Shown piece by piece: positions 1-5,035 of a DNA stretch of 5,824 nucleotides. This DNA comes from Spirochaetaceae bacterium (lineage in GTDB: Bacteria > Spirochaetota > Spirochaetia > Treponematales > Breznakiellaceae). The notes beneath the pieces were generated by a model. It was not told the origin of the DNA, did no database searches, and was given only the letters and a program-made list of their open reading frames with translations. The number at the start of each line of letters is the position of its first letter. The first letter of the stretch is position 1. Where the stretch lies: assembly GCA_031278935.1 (NCBI GenBank), contig JAITJK010000094.1, positions 1 through 5,824 on the forward strand, given 5' to 3'. Made by a program: the position numbers and the translations under genes.

Positions 1-1590
1 AACCAGCGCCATACCTTTGACGCCCAGGTTTCCAAGAAAGACCTCTTCGAGACCTACCTCCCGGCCTTCAAAGTGCTGGTGGAAGCGGGGGTGGAAGCGG
101 TGATGGGCGCCTATAATCGGACCTTGGGAGAACCCTGTTGCGGCAGCGTCTATCTATTGCGGGATATACTCCGCGCTCAATGGGGTTTTCAGGGCCATGT
201 GGTGTCTGATTGTTGGGCCATCCGGGATTTCCACGAAAATCATAAGGCCACTTCCTCTCCCGAAGCCTCTGCGGCGAAGGCCCTTAATGCGGGTTGCGAT
301 CTCAACTGCGGCTGTACCTACCCCTATCTTACCGTGGCCTGTAAGCAGGGTCTGGTGAGCGAGGCTACTATCGACACGGCCCTCACCCGGCTCCTTCGGA
401 CCCGGTTCAAACTGGGCGTATTTGATCCGCCGGAGCAAGACCGGTATTCCCATCTGAGCCGGGAGGTCATTAACTGCGAAAAGCACCGGGCCTTGGCCTT
501 AGAAGCGGCGTGCAAATCCATAGTGCTGCTCAAAAACGATAAAAACCTGCTACCTTTGGATGAGCGGTTTAAGCATATCCTCCTCATCGGCCCGGGAGCG
601 GCGAATCCCCATACCCTTTTGGGCAACTATTATGGTCTCAGTCCCCGGCTGGTTACCATCCTGGAGGGTATCGCCGGGAAGGTGCAGGATACCTACGGGG
701 TTAACCTAGAATATCGTCAGGGGTGTCTACAATACGAGGCGAATCATCCCTCTAACCAAATTTTTGGCGAGGCTTCGGCTAAGGACCTGGTTATTGCGGT
801 GTTTGGCCTGGATGGCGCCATGGAAGGCGAGGAAGGGGACGCCATTGCCTCAGATTCCAACGGCGACCGGGAGGCCGTGGAGCTTCCTCCCTGGCAACTT
901 GCGTTCCTGCGGAAGATTCGGACCGAGGGCAGACCCCTGATCTTAGTGCTTACCGGCGGAAGCCCCATCGCGGTGCCTGAAGATATTGCCGATGCCATCC
1001 TTTTCGTGTGGTACCCCGGAGAACAAGGGGGGGCCGCTGTGGCGGATATCCTTTTCGGTGATAGGGCTCCCACGGGGAAACTACCCATCACCTTCCCCGC
1101 ATCCACGGCCCAGCTTCCTCCCTACGATGATTATGCCCTGCGCGGGAGAACCTACCGGTATATGCAGGACACGCCTTTGTATCCCTTTGGGTTCGGGCTG
1201 ACCTACACAAGCTTCCATTTTGGCGCTCCAGAGCTTTCGGTGGAGGAGCTTAAGGCCGGTGATTCGGTGCGGGTAAGGGTGCCTGTAACTAATACGGGGA
1301 GGCGGGATGGGGAAGCGGTTATTCAAGTGTACGTGGCCAAGGAGCGCCCTGGACCGGAGGACCCCCGTGCCGCGCTACGGAAATTCGCGCGTCAGGTTAT
1401 TCCTGCCGGGGAGACCCAGACCTTTTGTGTGGACCTTCCTTCTGCGGCCTTTGAAACGATCACTGAAGAAGGTCAAAGTATCCTGGTTCCGGGTTCCTAC
1501 AAGGTCATTGTGGCGGATGCCGCGCCGCTCCCGGTGGCGGTGGAAAAAGGCGCCACCCCTCCCGTAAGCGCCCGGATCTACCTGTCCTAG
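1..1590 (+). CDS. Glycoside hydrolase family 3 beta-xylosidase/beta-glucosidase (5' end outside window)
   Basis: This enzyme removes terminal non-reducing beta-linked xylose or glucose from oligosaccharides by a retaining mechanism. The frame is open from base 1, so the GTG at 73 is internal and the N-terminus lies outside the window. Residues are numbered from base 1. The end of the TIM barrel is visible: VMGAYN, then VVSDCWAI, whose Asp70 (208-210) is the expected nucleophile, then AGCDLNCG, which resembles the plant/fungal xylosidase subgroup. The GH3 C-terminal domain starts near SIVLLKNDKNLLPL (about residue 175). It contains MEGEEGD, where Glu275 (823-825) is the likely acid/base by position, and WYPGEQGG...GKLPITFP. 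YPFGFGLTYTSF leads into an Fn3-like domain (about 411-510, VTNTGRRDGEAVIQVYV). The C-terminus looks complete, ending at TAG. Family assignment is very secure. The choice between xylosidase and glucosidase is inference. No signal peptide can be judged because the start is missing. Confidence 0.95.
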   Translation, partial: NQRHTFDAQVSKKDLFETYLPAFKVLVEAGVEAVMGAYNRTLGEPCCGSVYLLRDILRAQWGFQGHVVSDCWAIRDFHENHKATSSPEASAAKALNAGCDLNCGCTYPYLTVACKQGLVSEATIDTALTRLLRTRFKLGVFDPPEQDRYSHLSREVINCEKHRALALEAACKSIVLLKNDKNLLPLDERFKHILLIGPGAANPHTLLGNYYGLSPRLVTILEGIAGKVQDTYGVNLEYRQGCLQYEANHPSNQIFGEASAKDLVIAVFGLDGAMEGEEGDAIASDSNGDREAVELPPWQLAFLRKIRTEGRPLILVLTGGSPIAVPEDIADAILFVWYPGEQGGAAVADILFGDRAPTGKLPITFPASTAQLPPYDDYALRGRTYRYMQDTPLYPFGFGLTYTSFHFGAPELSVEELKAGDSVRVRVPVTNTGRRDGEAVIQVYVAKERPGPEDPRAALRKFARQVIPAGETQTFCVDLPSAAFETITEEGQSILVPGSYKVIVADAAPLPVAVEKGATPPVSARIYLS

Positions 1591-1608
1591 ATCCCTGCAG
1601 GCTTAGAT

Positions 1609-1626
1609 CGCGGGGTACGCCCCGCG
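1609..1626. other. Perfect 7-bp GC hairpin downstream of the GH3 gene
   Basis: CGCGGGG (1609-1615) and CCCCGCG (1620-1626) are perfectly complementary around a TACG loop. The hairpin starts 18 bases after the GH3 stop. It is not followed by a T run on either strand, so it is not a standard Rho-independent terminator. It may be a processing or mRNA-stabilising element, or part of a dispersed intergenic repeat. The rest of 1591-1726 shows no coding frame I can support. It also holds a copy of a short repeat (1662-1675) and a weak CGCGT/ACGCG inverted repeat (1723-1727 with 1739-1743) that overlaps the end of the XRE remnant. Confidence 0.4.
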
Positions 1627-1661
1627 GTTCAATCCCACACCTTGCGGGCGTATTAGAAGGC

Positions 1662-1675
1662 TTGCTTCGCTCCTC
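1662..1675 (-). repeat. 14-bp dispersed repeat, copy 1 (inverted relative to copy 2)
   Basis: The plus strand reads TTGCTTCGCTCCTC, the exact reverse complement of GAGGAGCGAAGCAA at 4931-4944. Both copies lie outside genes, about 3.3 kb apart in opposite orientation. The core GAGGAGCGAAGC matches, from memory, a very common short palindromic-type intergenic repeat in several bacterial groups, whose spurious translation reads EERSDEA. Flanking identity between the two copies is short, so only the core is supported here. Confidence 0.5.
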
Positions 1676-1726
1676 ACTTTTGACCGGGGCTGCGTTAAGA
1701 ATAGGTTCCGCTGCATTGAAGGCGCG

Positions 1727-2059
1727 TTACCCTTCACTACGCGGCTCTTCGTTTTTGGTCCTACCATTTAGCCCCAATATGCCTCTAGGGCAGGTGGTGA
1801 GGAGGTGGTAAAATTGGCGGTCTATCTCGTTCTTAATATCCTGTTGCAAGGTGAGTAAGATTTCCAGCGGGGAACGAGGCGCTTCCCCGGCCCGGGAGTC
1901 ATGGACCGGAAGCAAGAGCTGATAAACCTCCACCTCTAGGGCACGGGCAAGTTTCACTATGGTCTTGTGGCTCACCCACATACGACAGCCCTCAATATCC
2001 TTCACGCTCTGGGTCGAAAGTCCCATCGCCTGGGCCAGCTGTTCCTGGGAAAGGCCCAA
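1727..2059 (-). pseudogene. XRE-family helix-turn-helix regulator, N-terminally truncated
   Basis: The protein is a small DNA-binding regulator of the Cro/C1 (XRE) type. LSQEQLAQAMGLSTQSVKDIE (residues 3-23 of the open frame) is the classic helix 2-turn-helix 3. KTIVKLARALEVEVYQLL completes the fold, and a tail of about 55 residues (LEILLTLQQDIKNEIDRQF) follows, as in small spirochaete XRE proteins. The frame effectively begins at LGLSQ. XRE domains normally have 10-15 more residues forming helix 1, and these are absent. The only near start is TTG at 2057-2059, with no Shine-Dalgarno sequence before it; the frame reaches a stop about 20 codons further upstream through sequence that belongs to the opposite-strand LPP20 remnant. 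I read this as a gene beheaded by a rearrangement. If the TTG is used, the product would lack helix 1 and probably fold poorly. The 3' end appears intact. Confidence 0.7.
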
Positions 2060-2437
2060 GACGACGTGTATTACGGCATGGGTATCTCGGAATTCCAGAA
2101 CGAATCCGACGCCTTACAGCAGGCCACCATTTTGGCTCGGGAGAACCTGGCGGGATCTCTTGAAACCGAAGTAGCGGCTATTGGAGAAAACGCGGTCCGT
2201 CGGGCCGAAGCCCAGGGGGAAACCGACCGGATCGCCCGGTTCCAGAACGCCACTAAGCAGATCTTGAGCCAGACCCTGCGGAAGGTAAAAACCTACGGAC
2301 CTTATATGAACGGCCGGGGTAACACCTACCTAGTGGTTTACTTGGACAAGAACAGTTTCAAGAAAGACATCAACGAATATGTGGACGCGGTGTTTGAGAA
2401 GACCGATGAAGAACTGAACCAACTGTTGGGCTTATAG
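2060..2437 (+). pseudogene. LPP20-like envelope protein, N-terminally truncated
   Basis: From about 2060 the plus-strand frame reads DDVYYGMGISEFQNESDALQ, then ARENLAGSLETEV. This is the recognisable LPP20-like pattern: a 'YYG.G.S' strand, then an Ala-rich helix ending in 'A..NLA'. It continues to TYLVVYLDKNSFKKDINEYV and ends at TAG 2435-2437. Family members begin with an export or lipoprotein signal and a P-x-W motif shortly before this point, and neither is present. Upstream, the same frame (1967-2059) is antisense to the XRE helices and reads HTTALNILHALGRKSHRLG, which is not a signal peptide. No start codon with a Shine-Dalgarno sequence is visible; the ATG at 2078 is internal to the motif. 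I infer a remnant whose 5' half was lost at the XRE junction. Function is unknown; relatives are envelope or flagellum-associated (FlgT N-domain-like). Confidence 0.65.
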
Positions 2438-2439
2438 CA

Positions 2440-2589
2440 GTCCCGGGGACCCTTATCAAGGTGGGCCGCAAGGTCGAGGTCCACATGAAGACCATTGATA
2501 CCCGGACCGGTACGGTCTTGAATACCGGCCGTATGGAGCTTTCCGGGGGCAAGTACCTCACCATGTATAAGCAGTTCATAACGCCCTAG
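2440..2589 (+). pseudogene. C-terminal fragment of a CsgG/LpoB-like protein
   Basis: This frame, different from the LPP20 remnant's, is open from 2410 to TAG 2587-2589. It encodes GTLIKVGRKVEVHMKTIDT, then RTGTVLNTGRMELSGGKYL, and ends MYKQFITP. The pattern 'GtL.kvG..v.v..k.iD..TG.vl..g' is the closing half of CsgG/TolB-N/LpoB-type domains of periplasmic and outer-membrane proteins. The first half of the domain, a signal peptide and a plausible start are all missing; ATG 2485 and GTG 2461 lack Shine-Dalgarno sequences and lie inside the motif. It follows the LPP20 stop with almost no gap. Its own stop overlaps the AGGAGG that serves the next gene, so it may be the authentic tail of a former upstream operon member. 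It is too short for standard ORF calling. Homology is by pattern recognition only. Confidence 0.55.
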
Positions 2590-2593
2590 GAGG
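2588..2593 (+). promoter_or_regulatory. Shine-Dalgarno of the chimeric envelope gene
   Basis: A perfect AGGAGG lies six bases before ATG 2600 and fixes that start. It overlaps the TAG stop (2587-2589) of the preceding CsgG-like fragment, an arrangement usual in operons. No sigma-70 promoter is evident just upstream, which suggests the gene was once co-transcribed with what came before. Confidence 0.85.
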
Positions 2594-2599
2594 TGGTCC

Positions 2600-3862
2600 A
2601 TGGGTAGGCATATATTCCCGGTGGTGGTTTTGGCGGTACTGGCGGCGAGGAGCCTCATCGCGGCCCCAGAGCCCCGATGGATCCGCTCCCGGGAGCTAGA
2701 TTACCCGGATTCCCGGTTCATTAGCGCCCTGGGTATGGGGAAAGGGGACAAGGAAGCCAAGCAGGCGGCCCTAGGGAACCTGGCCCAGATTTTAGCTTCC
2801 GAGATTGCCAACAGCGGCAAGTACGCGGTACTGCTCAGAACTCAGGCCGCGATTGACACGATCATGAAGGAATATAAAATCCAACACGACCCGAACTTGA
2901 CCGATAGAGCTACGGCTTCCCAATTGGGCAAAGGGCTTAACGCGGAATACGTACTCTCAGGACCGGTGATAAGCCTGGGAACGAACCATTACTTTGACGT
3001 GAAGATCCTTAAGATCGATGGGAGTATGATAAGTGGGGATGCCCGGCAGTACCAGACCATAGCCGACGGCTTGGTGCTGATGCCCCAACTGGCGAAGCTC
3101 CTCACCGGAGGACAGGACGAGCAAGAACGAGCCGAGGCCCAGAAACGACAGCAGGACGTGGAACAATACCTCCAGGACCTGGAGGATGAATCGTGGCCGC
3201 AGGATACCGCATCCCAGCGCTCTGGATCGGATAAGGTGGAAGCATCCCGCTCTCCCCAAAAGGCCAACCAGAATCAGGAATGGAAAAACAAGTGGCTGTA
3301 TGTTGGCCTGCGGGGAGGCGTATCTCTACGAAACTATACCCTACAGAAGGATATTCCCGCGTCTTCCGTGGACTTGGGGATTACCTTTGAAGGAGCGGCC
3401 CAACTGTCCTTCCAATTTACCCGGTTTTTGGCCTTACAAGGGGAAGGAATTTTTACCCAGGATACGGTGAAGTACCTGGGGGAGGGCTATGAAGCGTCTT
3501 TTACTTCCTGGTGGGTGATGCTGCCTGTGGCTTTGAAACTCACCTTTCGGCCCGGGCCGGTCCTTATTGCTCCCTTTGCGGGGGCCTATTTCAACCTGCC
3601 TATGGGGGATGCGGTCTTTCAAATACTCGGCTCTATGGACCGATCCTACCGCATCTTTGCGCCCCTGGGATTTATGGGGGGCTTGGATCTGGGAGTCAAA
3701 CTGGGACCAGGGGTCTTATTTCTGGACGCCCGGTATGGTATGGATTCCGGGCACACCAGCTTAAGCGATTCCGGGGGAACCTTACAAATCTATACGCGGA
3801 ATATGATATCCCTTTCGGTGGGCTATGAATTCGGTCTCATTAACCGGAAGGTAACCAAGTAA
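2600..3862 (+). CDS. Exported chimera: LPP20-like start, CsgG-like domain, outer-membrane beta-barrel
   Basis: The predicted envelope protein has 420 residues; its function is unknown. Residues 1-22 are a signal peptide (basic start, VVVLAVLAA core, cleavage probably after Ala22). Residues 25-62, PRWIRS...SRFISALGMGKGDKEAKQAAL, match the opening of LPP20/FlgT-N-like domains (P-x-W, then 'A.G.g...eA...A..NLA'). Near residue 63-68 the frame passes into a CsgG/LpoB-like domain: ASEIANSGKYAVLLR, then QLGKGLNAEYVLSGPVISLG (about 66-170). A charged Gln/Glu-rich linker (172-230), partly coiled-coil-like, leads to a C-terminal region (232-420) rich in alternating hydrophobic and aromatic strands (WLYVGLRGGVSL, SLSVGYEFGLI), read as an outer-membrane barrel of about eight strands. 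ATG 2600 has AGGAGG six bases upstream. It ends in tandem in-frame stops (TAA TAG, 3860-3865). A lipoprotein gene follows 45 bases on. Gene reality is near certain; the domain calls rest on motif recognition. Confidence 0.85.
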   Translation: MGRHIFPVVVLAVLAARSLIAAPEPRWIRSRELDYPDSRFISALGMGKGDKEAKQAALGNLAQILASEIANSGKYAVLLRTQAAIDTIMKEYKIQHDPNLTDRATASQLGKGLNAEYVLSGPVISLGTNHYFDVKILKIDGSMISGDARQYQTIADGLVLMPQLAKLLTGGQDEQERAEAQKRQQDVEQYLQDLEDESWPQDTASQRSGSDKVEASRSPQKANQNQEWKNKWLYVGLRGGVSLRNYTLQKDIPASSVDLGITFEGAAQLSFQFTRFLALQGEGIFTQDTVKYLGEGYEASFTSWWVMLPVALKLTFRPGPVLIAPFAGAYFNLPMGDAVFQILGSMDRSYRIFAPLGFMGGLDLGVKLGPGVLFLDARYGMDSGHTSLSDSGGTLQIYTRNMISLSVGYEFGLINRKVTK

Positions 3863-3896
3863 TAGCGGAGCGGATGCTTTGCCTTGGATAGGGGGG

Positions 3897-3903
3897 AAGG
3901 AGG
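3897..3903 (+). promoter_or_regulatory. Shine-Dalgarno fixing the lipoprotein start
   Basis: AAGGAGG ends four bases before ATG 3908 inside a purine-only run. It selects this ATG over the in-frame TTG at 3884, which has no such site and would put a charged octapeptide before the signal peptide. Confidence 0.8.
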
Positions 3904-3907
3904 AAAC

Positions 3908-4486
3908 ATGAACAAACACGGGAAAAGCCGGTTATGCCTGGTCTTAGCAGTGGTTGCCCTGGCCATAGCGGTGGGTTTCAGCGGCTGTGAGCAGGAGAAC
4001 GATGGACTATTGGGAGGATCCGATCTCATTATAAGTTCTCCCTTGGGGGATTTTGAGGTGAGGATTAGTACGGTAAGCTCCACTACCATAGGCCTTTTCT
4101 GGAATAGTGTAAAAGGCGCAAGCTATTACACGATATACCGTAATTATAGCCTCCGAGGTGAAAGTAAAAGCGCTCAGTATACCGACAATAGTGGTTTAAA
4201 TCCGGGGACCACCTATACCTATCAGGTTTCTGCGGTTAATGACTACGGTGAGGGGGAGAAAGTATCGGTAATGGGTACTACCACCGACAGTCATGGCGGA
4301 GAAAACGACGCTATACCCCTCACTACATCTGGAGCTAGTGGTTCTATCCTCGCAGGAGAGACCCATTACTATAGCCTTTCTGTAGAGCCGGGAGTAGAGT
4401 ATACGATTTATTGGCTTGATAAGGATAGCTATATGGGAGATGAGTATGGTATTGGGTACAACTACTACTACCCGGCATGGTATTGA
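3908..4486 (+). CDS. Fn3-domain lipoprotein, probably C-terminally shortened
   Basis: The product is a 192-residue predicted surface or periplasmic lipoprotein; function unknown. It has a basic N-terminus (MNKHGKSR), hydrophobic core LVLAVVALAIAVG and lipobox F24-S-G-C27. Phe at -3 is unusual but acceptable in the relaxed spirochaete lipobox. Residues about 47-123 form a fibronectin type III domain: TTIGLFWNSVKGASYYTIYR, then LNPGTTYTYQVSAVNDYGEG. Residues about 130-192 start a second domain, GSILAGETHYYSLSVEPGVEYTIYW, which resembles the first half of PPC-like 'GsL.aGe..yYsf.v..G..Y.i' modules. It then ends in a Tyr-rich tail at TGA, so the second domain looks incomplete. The gene is visibly AT-richer than its neighbours, suggesting separate ancestry. 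It lies 45 bases after the chimera with no terminator between, so the two are probably one operon. The structured terminator at 4592-4677 is the likely transcript end. Confidence 0.85.
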   Translation: MNKHGKSRLCLVLAVVALAIAVGFSGCEQENDGLLGGSDLIISSPLGDFEVRISTVSSTTIGLFWNSVKGASYYTIYRNYSLRGESKSAQYTDNSGLNPGTTYTYQVSAVNDYGEGEKVSVMGTTTDSHGGENDAIPLTTSGASGSILAGETHYYSLSVEPGVEYTIYWLDKDSYMGDEYGIGYNYYYPAWY

Positions 4487-4591
4487 TCCTCTAGGGCTTC
4501 CCGGGTTTCGCCGGAGAGCTGCCTTCAGGTGTGGGTGCGTGTGTTTCTGCACCGGTTATTCATAGAAAAAAGGTAAAAGAAAAAACTGCGA

Positions 4592-4677
4592 CGCCGGACT
4601 GACACAGGCCCTTAGGGGTTTACCTCCATAACCCGTTCTACTAAGGGACTGTAGGCTTCCAGTCCCGGCGTTTTTTT
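4592..4677 (+). terminator. Nested stem-loop with T7 tract: terminator and possible structured small RNA
   Basis: Three nested stems are visible. The outer stem is CGCCGGACTG (4592-4601) with CAGTCCCGGCG (4660-4670), one bulged base. The middle stem is ACAGGCCCTTAG (4604-4615) with CTAAGGGACTGT (4641-4652), 11 of 12 paired. The inner stem is GGGTT (4616-4620) with AACCC (4630-4634). Seven T's (4671-4677) follow the outer stem directly, so it should work as a Rho-independent terminator for the upstream operon. It is much longer and more elaborate than a terminator needs. The 9-base apical loop contains ACCTCC (4622-4627), complementary to Shine-Dalgarno sequences. No clear promoter lies just upstream, so if it is a small RNA it may be processed from the operon 3' end. 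I do not recognise it as a known RNA family. An A6 tract at 4580-4585 could help termination on the minus strand. The preceding stretch 4487-4591 shows nothing else. Confidence 0.75.
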
Positions 4678-4757
4678 GTCCCTGTCGGCCCACGGCCTGA
4701 GTGTGAAACTGCGCCTAAATTGACCGCACGATTCCCTCACGCTTTTGAAAGATTCGT

Positions 4758-4785
4758 TTGACATTATTTTTGGGGAAATTATACT
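4758..4785 (+). promoter_or_regulatory. Near-consensus sigma-70 promoter
   Basis: The -35 box is a perfect TTGACA (4758-4763). A 16-base spacer follows, then -10 TATACT (4780-4785, five of six consensus). Transcription should start near 4791-4793. It is the best promoter in the window. It comes after the terminator at 4677 and an 80-base stretch (4678-4757) in which I see nothing else, so it opens a new transcription unit leading to the pseudouridine synthase. Just downstream, TCCTAAG occurs twice with a period of exactly 10 (4805-4811 and 4815-4821), which could be an operator or chance. Confidence 0.8.
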
Positions 4786-4871
4786 TATACGTGTAGTCGA
4801 TGATTCCTAAGAAATCCTAAGGCGGGGAATAAGATGTTTATGGCTTAGTCCATGTTTTTAAGGAGACCGGT

Positions 4872-4916
4872 ATGAACAGGCTATGGTTTCTTGTATCAGC
4901 GGCGTCAGCTTGTTGA
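4872..4916 (+). CDS. 14-residue leader peptide or truncated lipoprotein start
   Basis: The reading frame is ATG to TGA, MNRLWFLVSAASAC. AAGGAG (4860-4865) sits six bases before the ATG, the best-placed ribosome site in this leader, about 80 bases after the promoter. The peptide has a basic residue, a hydrophobic stretch and ends at a cysteine in a lipobox-like A-S-A-C. It therefore resembles a lipoprotein signal peptide cut off exactly where the mature protein would begin. A dispersed repeat starts about 15 bases later. Either this is the stump of a lipoprotein gene broken by sequence arriving downstream, or a short translated leader affecting the synthase. I cannot decide from sequence alone. 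Confidence 0.4.
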   Translation: MNRLWFLVSAASAC

Positions 4917-4930
4917 GTTTGTGTTATTGC

Positions 4931-4944
4931 GAGGAGCGAAGCAA
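4931..4944 (+). repeat. 14-bp dispersed repeat, copy 2
   Basis: GAGGAGCGAAGCAA is the exact reverse complement of 1662-1675. The context ATTGCGAGGAGCGAAGC, and its in-frame translation CEERSNEA, match the widespread intergenic repeat whose false translation EERSDEA recurs in many annotated genomes (from memory). Its presence argues that the reading frame through here is not protein-coding. The repeat unit may extend rightward into the hairpin at 4951-5007. Confidence 0.6.
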
Positions 4945-4950
4945 CGAGGC

Positions 4951-5007
4951 GCGTCCTGCCCACTCATCCATGTGGCCAGCCGGGGTTACGCCTCCACGGC
5001 AGGAGGC
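4951..5007 (+). promoter_or_regulatory. Leader hairpin covering a Shine-Dalgarno-like AGGAGG
   Basis: GCGTCCTGCC (4951-4960) pairs with GGCAGGAGGC (4998-5007) at nine of ten positions. Inside it GTGG (4972-4975) pairs with CCAC (4994-4997), adjacent to the main arm. The 3' arm contains AGGAGG (5001-5006), which lies three bases before ATG 5010, the start of a 9-codon frame (MVGIRKERR). That frame's TGA (5037-5039) overlaps the synthase's GTG (5036-5038) as GTGA. The structure could gate translation of the mini-ORF and, by coupling, the synthase. Equally it could be part of an inserted repeat element. The 3-base spacing is shorter than ideal. Confidence 0.4.
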
Positions 5008-5035
5008 AAATGGTGGGAATAAGGAAGGAAAGAAG

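Noticed and set aside
744..1106. Minus-strand open frame inside the GH3 gene
   Set aside because: It is a shadow of the conserved GH3 coding frame, with no motifs or ribosome site.
1624..1640. GGTTCAATCCC, resembling a tRNA T-loop
   Set aside because: The flanks do not form a 5-bp T stem, and no anticodon arm, D arm or acceptor stem is found upstream.
1680..1706. Possible promoter TTGACC with a distant -10 (AATAGG)
   Set aside because: The spacing is about 15 and the -10 match is poor; nothing intact on the plus strand would be served.
1967..2059. N-terminal part of the long plus-strand frame running to 2437 (from ATG 1967)
   Set aside because: It is antisense to the XRE helix-turn-helix, has no Shine-Dalgarno and does not resemble a signal peptide; only the part from about 2060 looks like LPP20.
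2400..2450. Programmed -1 frameshift fusing the LPP20 remnant to the CsgG-like fragment
   Set aside because: No slippery heptamer is seen before the stop, and the product would still lack the first half of the CsgG-like domain.
3884..3907. TTG 3884 as start of the Fn3 lipoprotein
   Set aside because: ATG 3908 has a strong AAGGAGG and gives a normal lipoprotein signal peptide; the TTG codons only translate the ribosome site.
4487..4576. In-frame continuation of the lipoprotein past TGA 4486 for about 29 codons
   Set aside because: The sequence (SSRASRVSPESCLQVW...) is unlike the preceding domain, and there is no sign of recoding or a compensating frameshift.
4883..5035. Long N-terminal extension of the pseudouridine synthase from ATG 4883
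   Set aside because: It translates a dispersed repeat (CEERSNEA) and a hairpin and lacks a suitable ribosome site; synthase homology begins right after GTG 5036, which has one.
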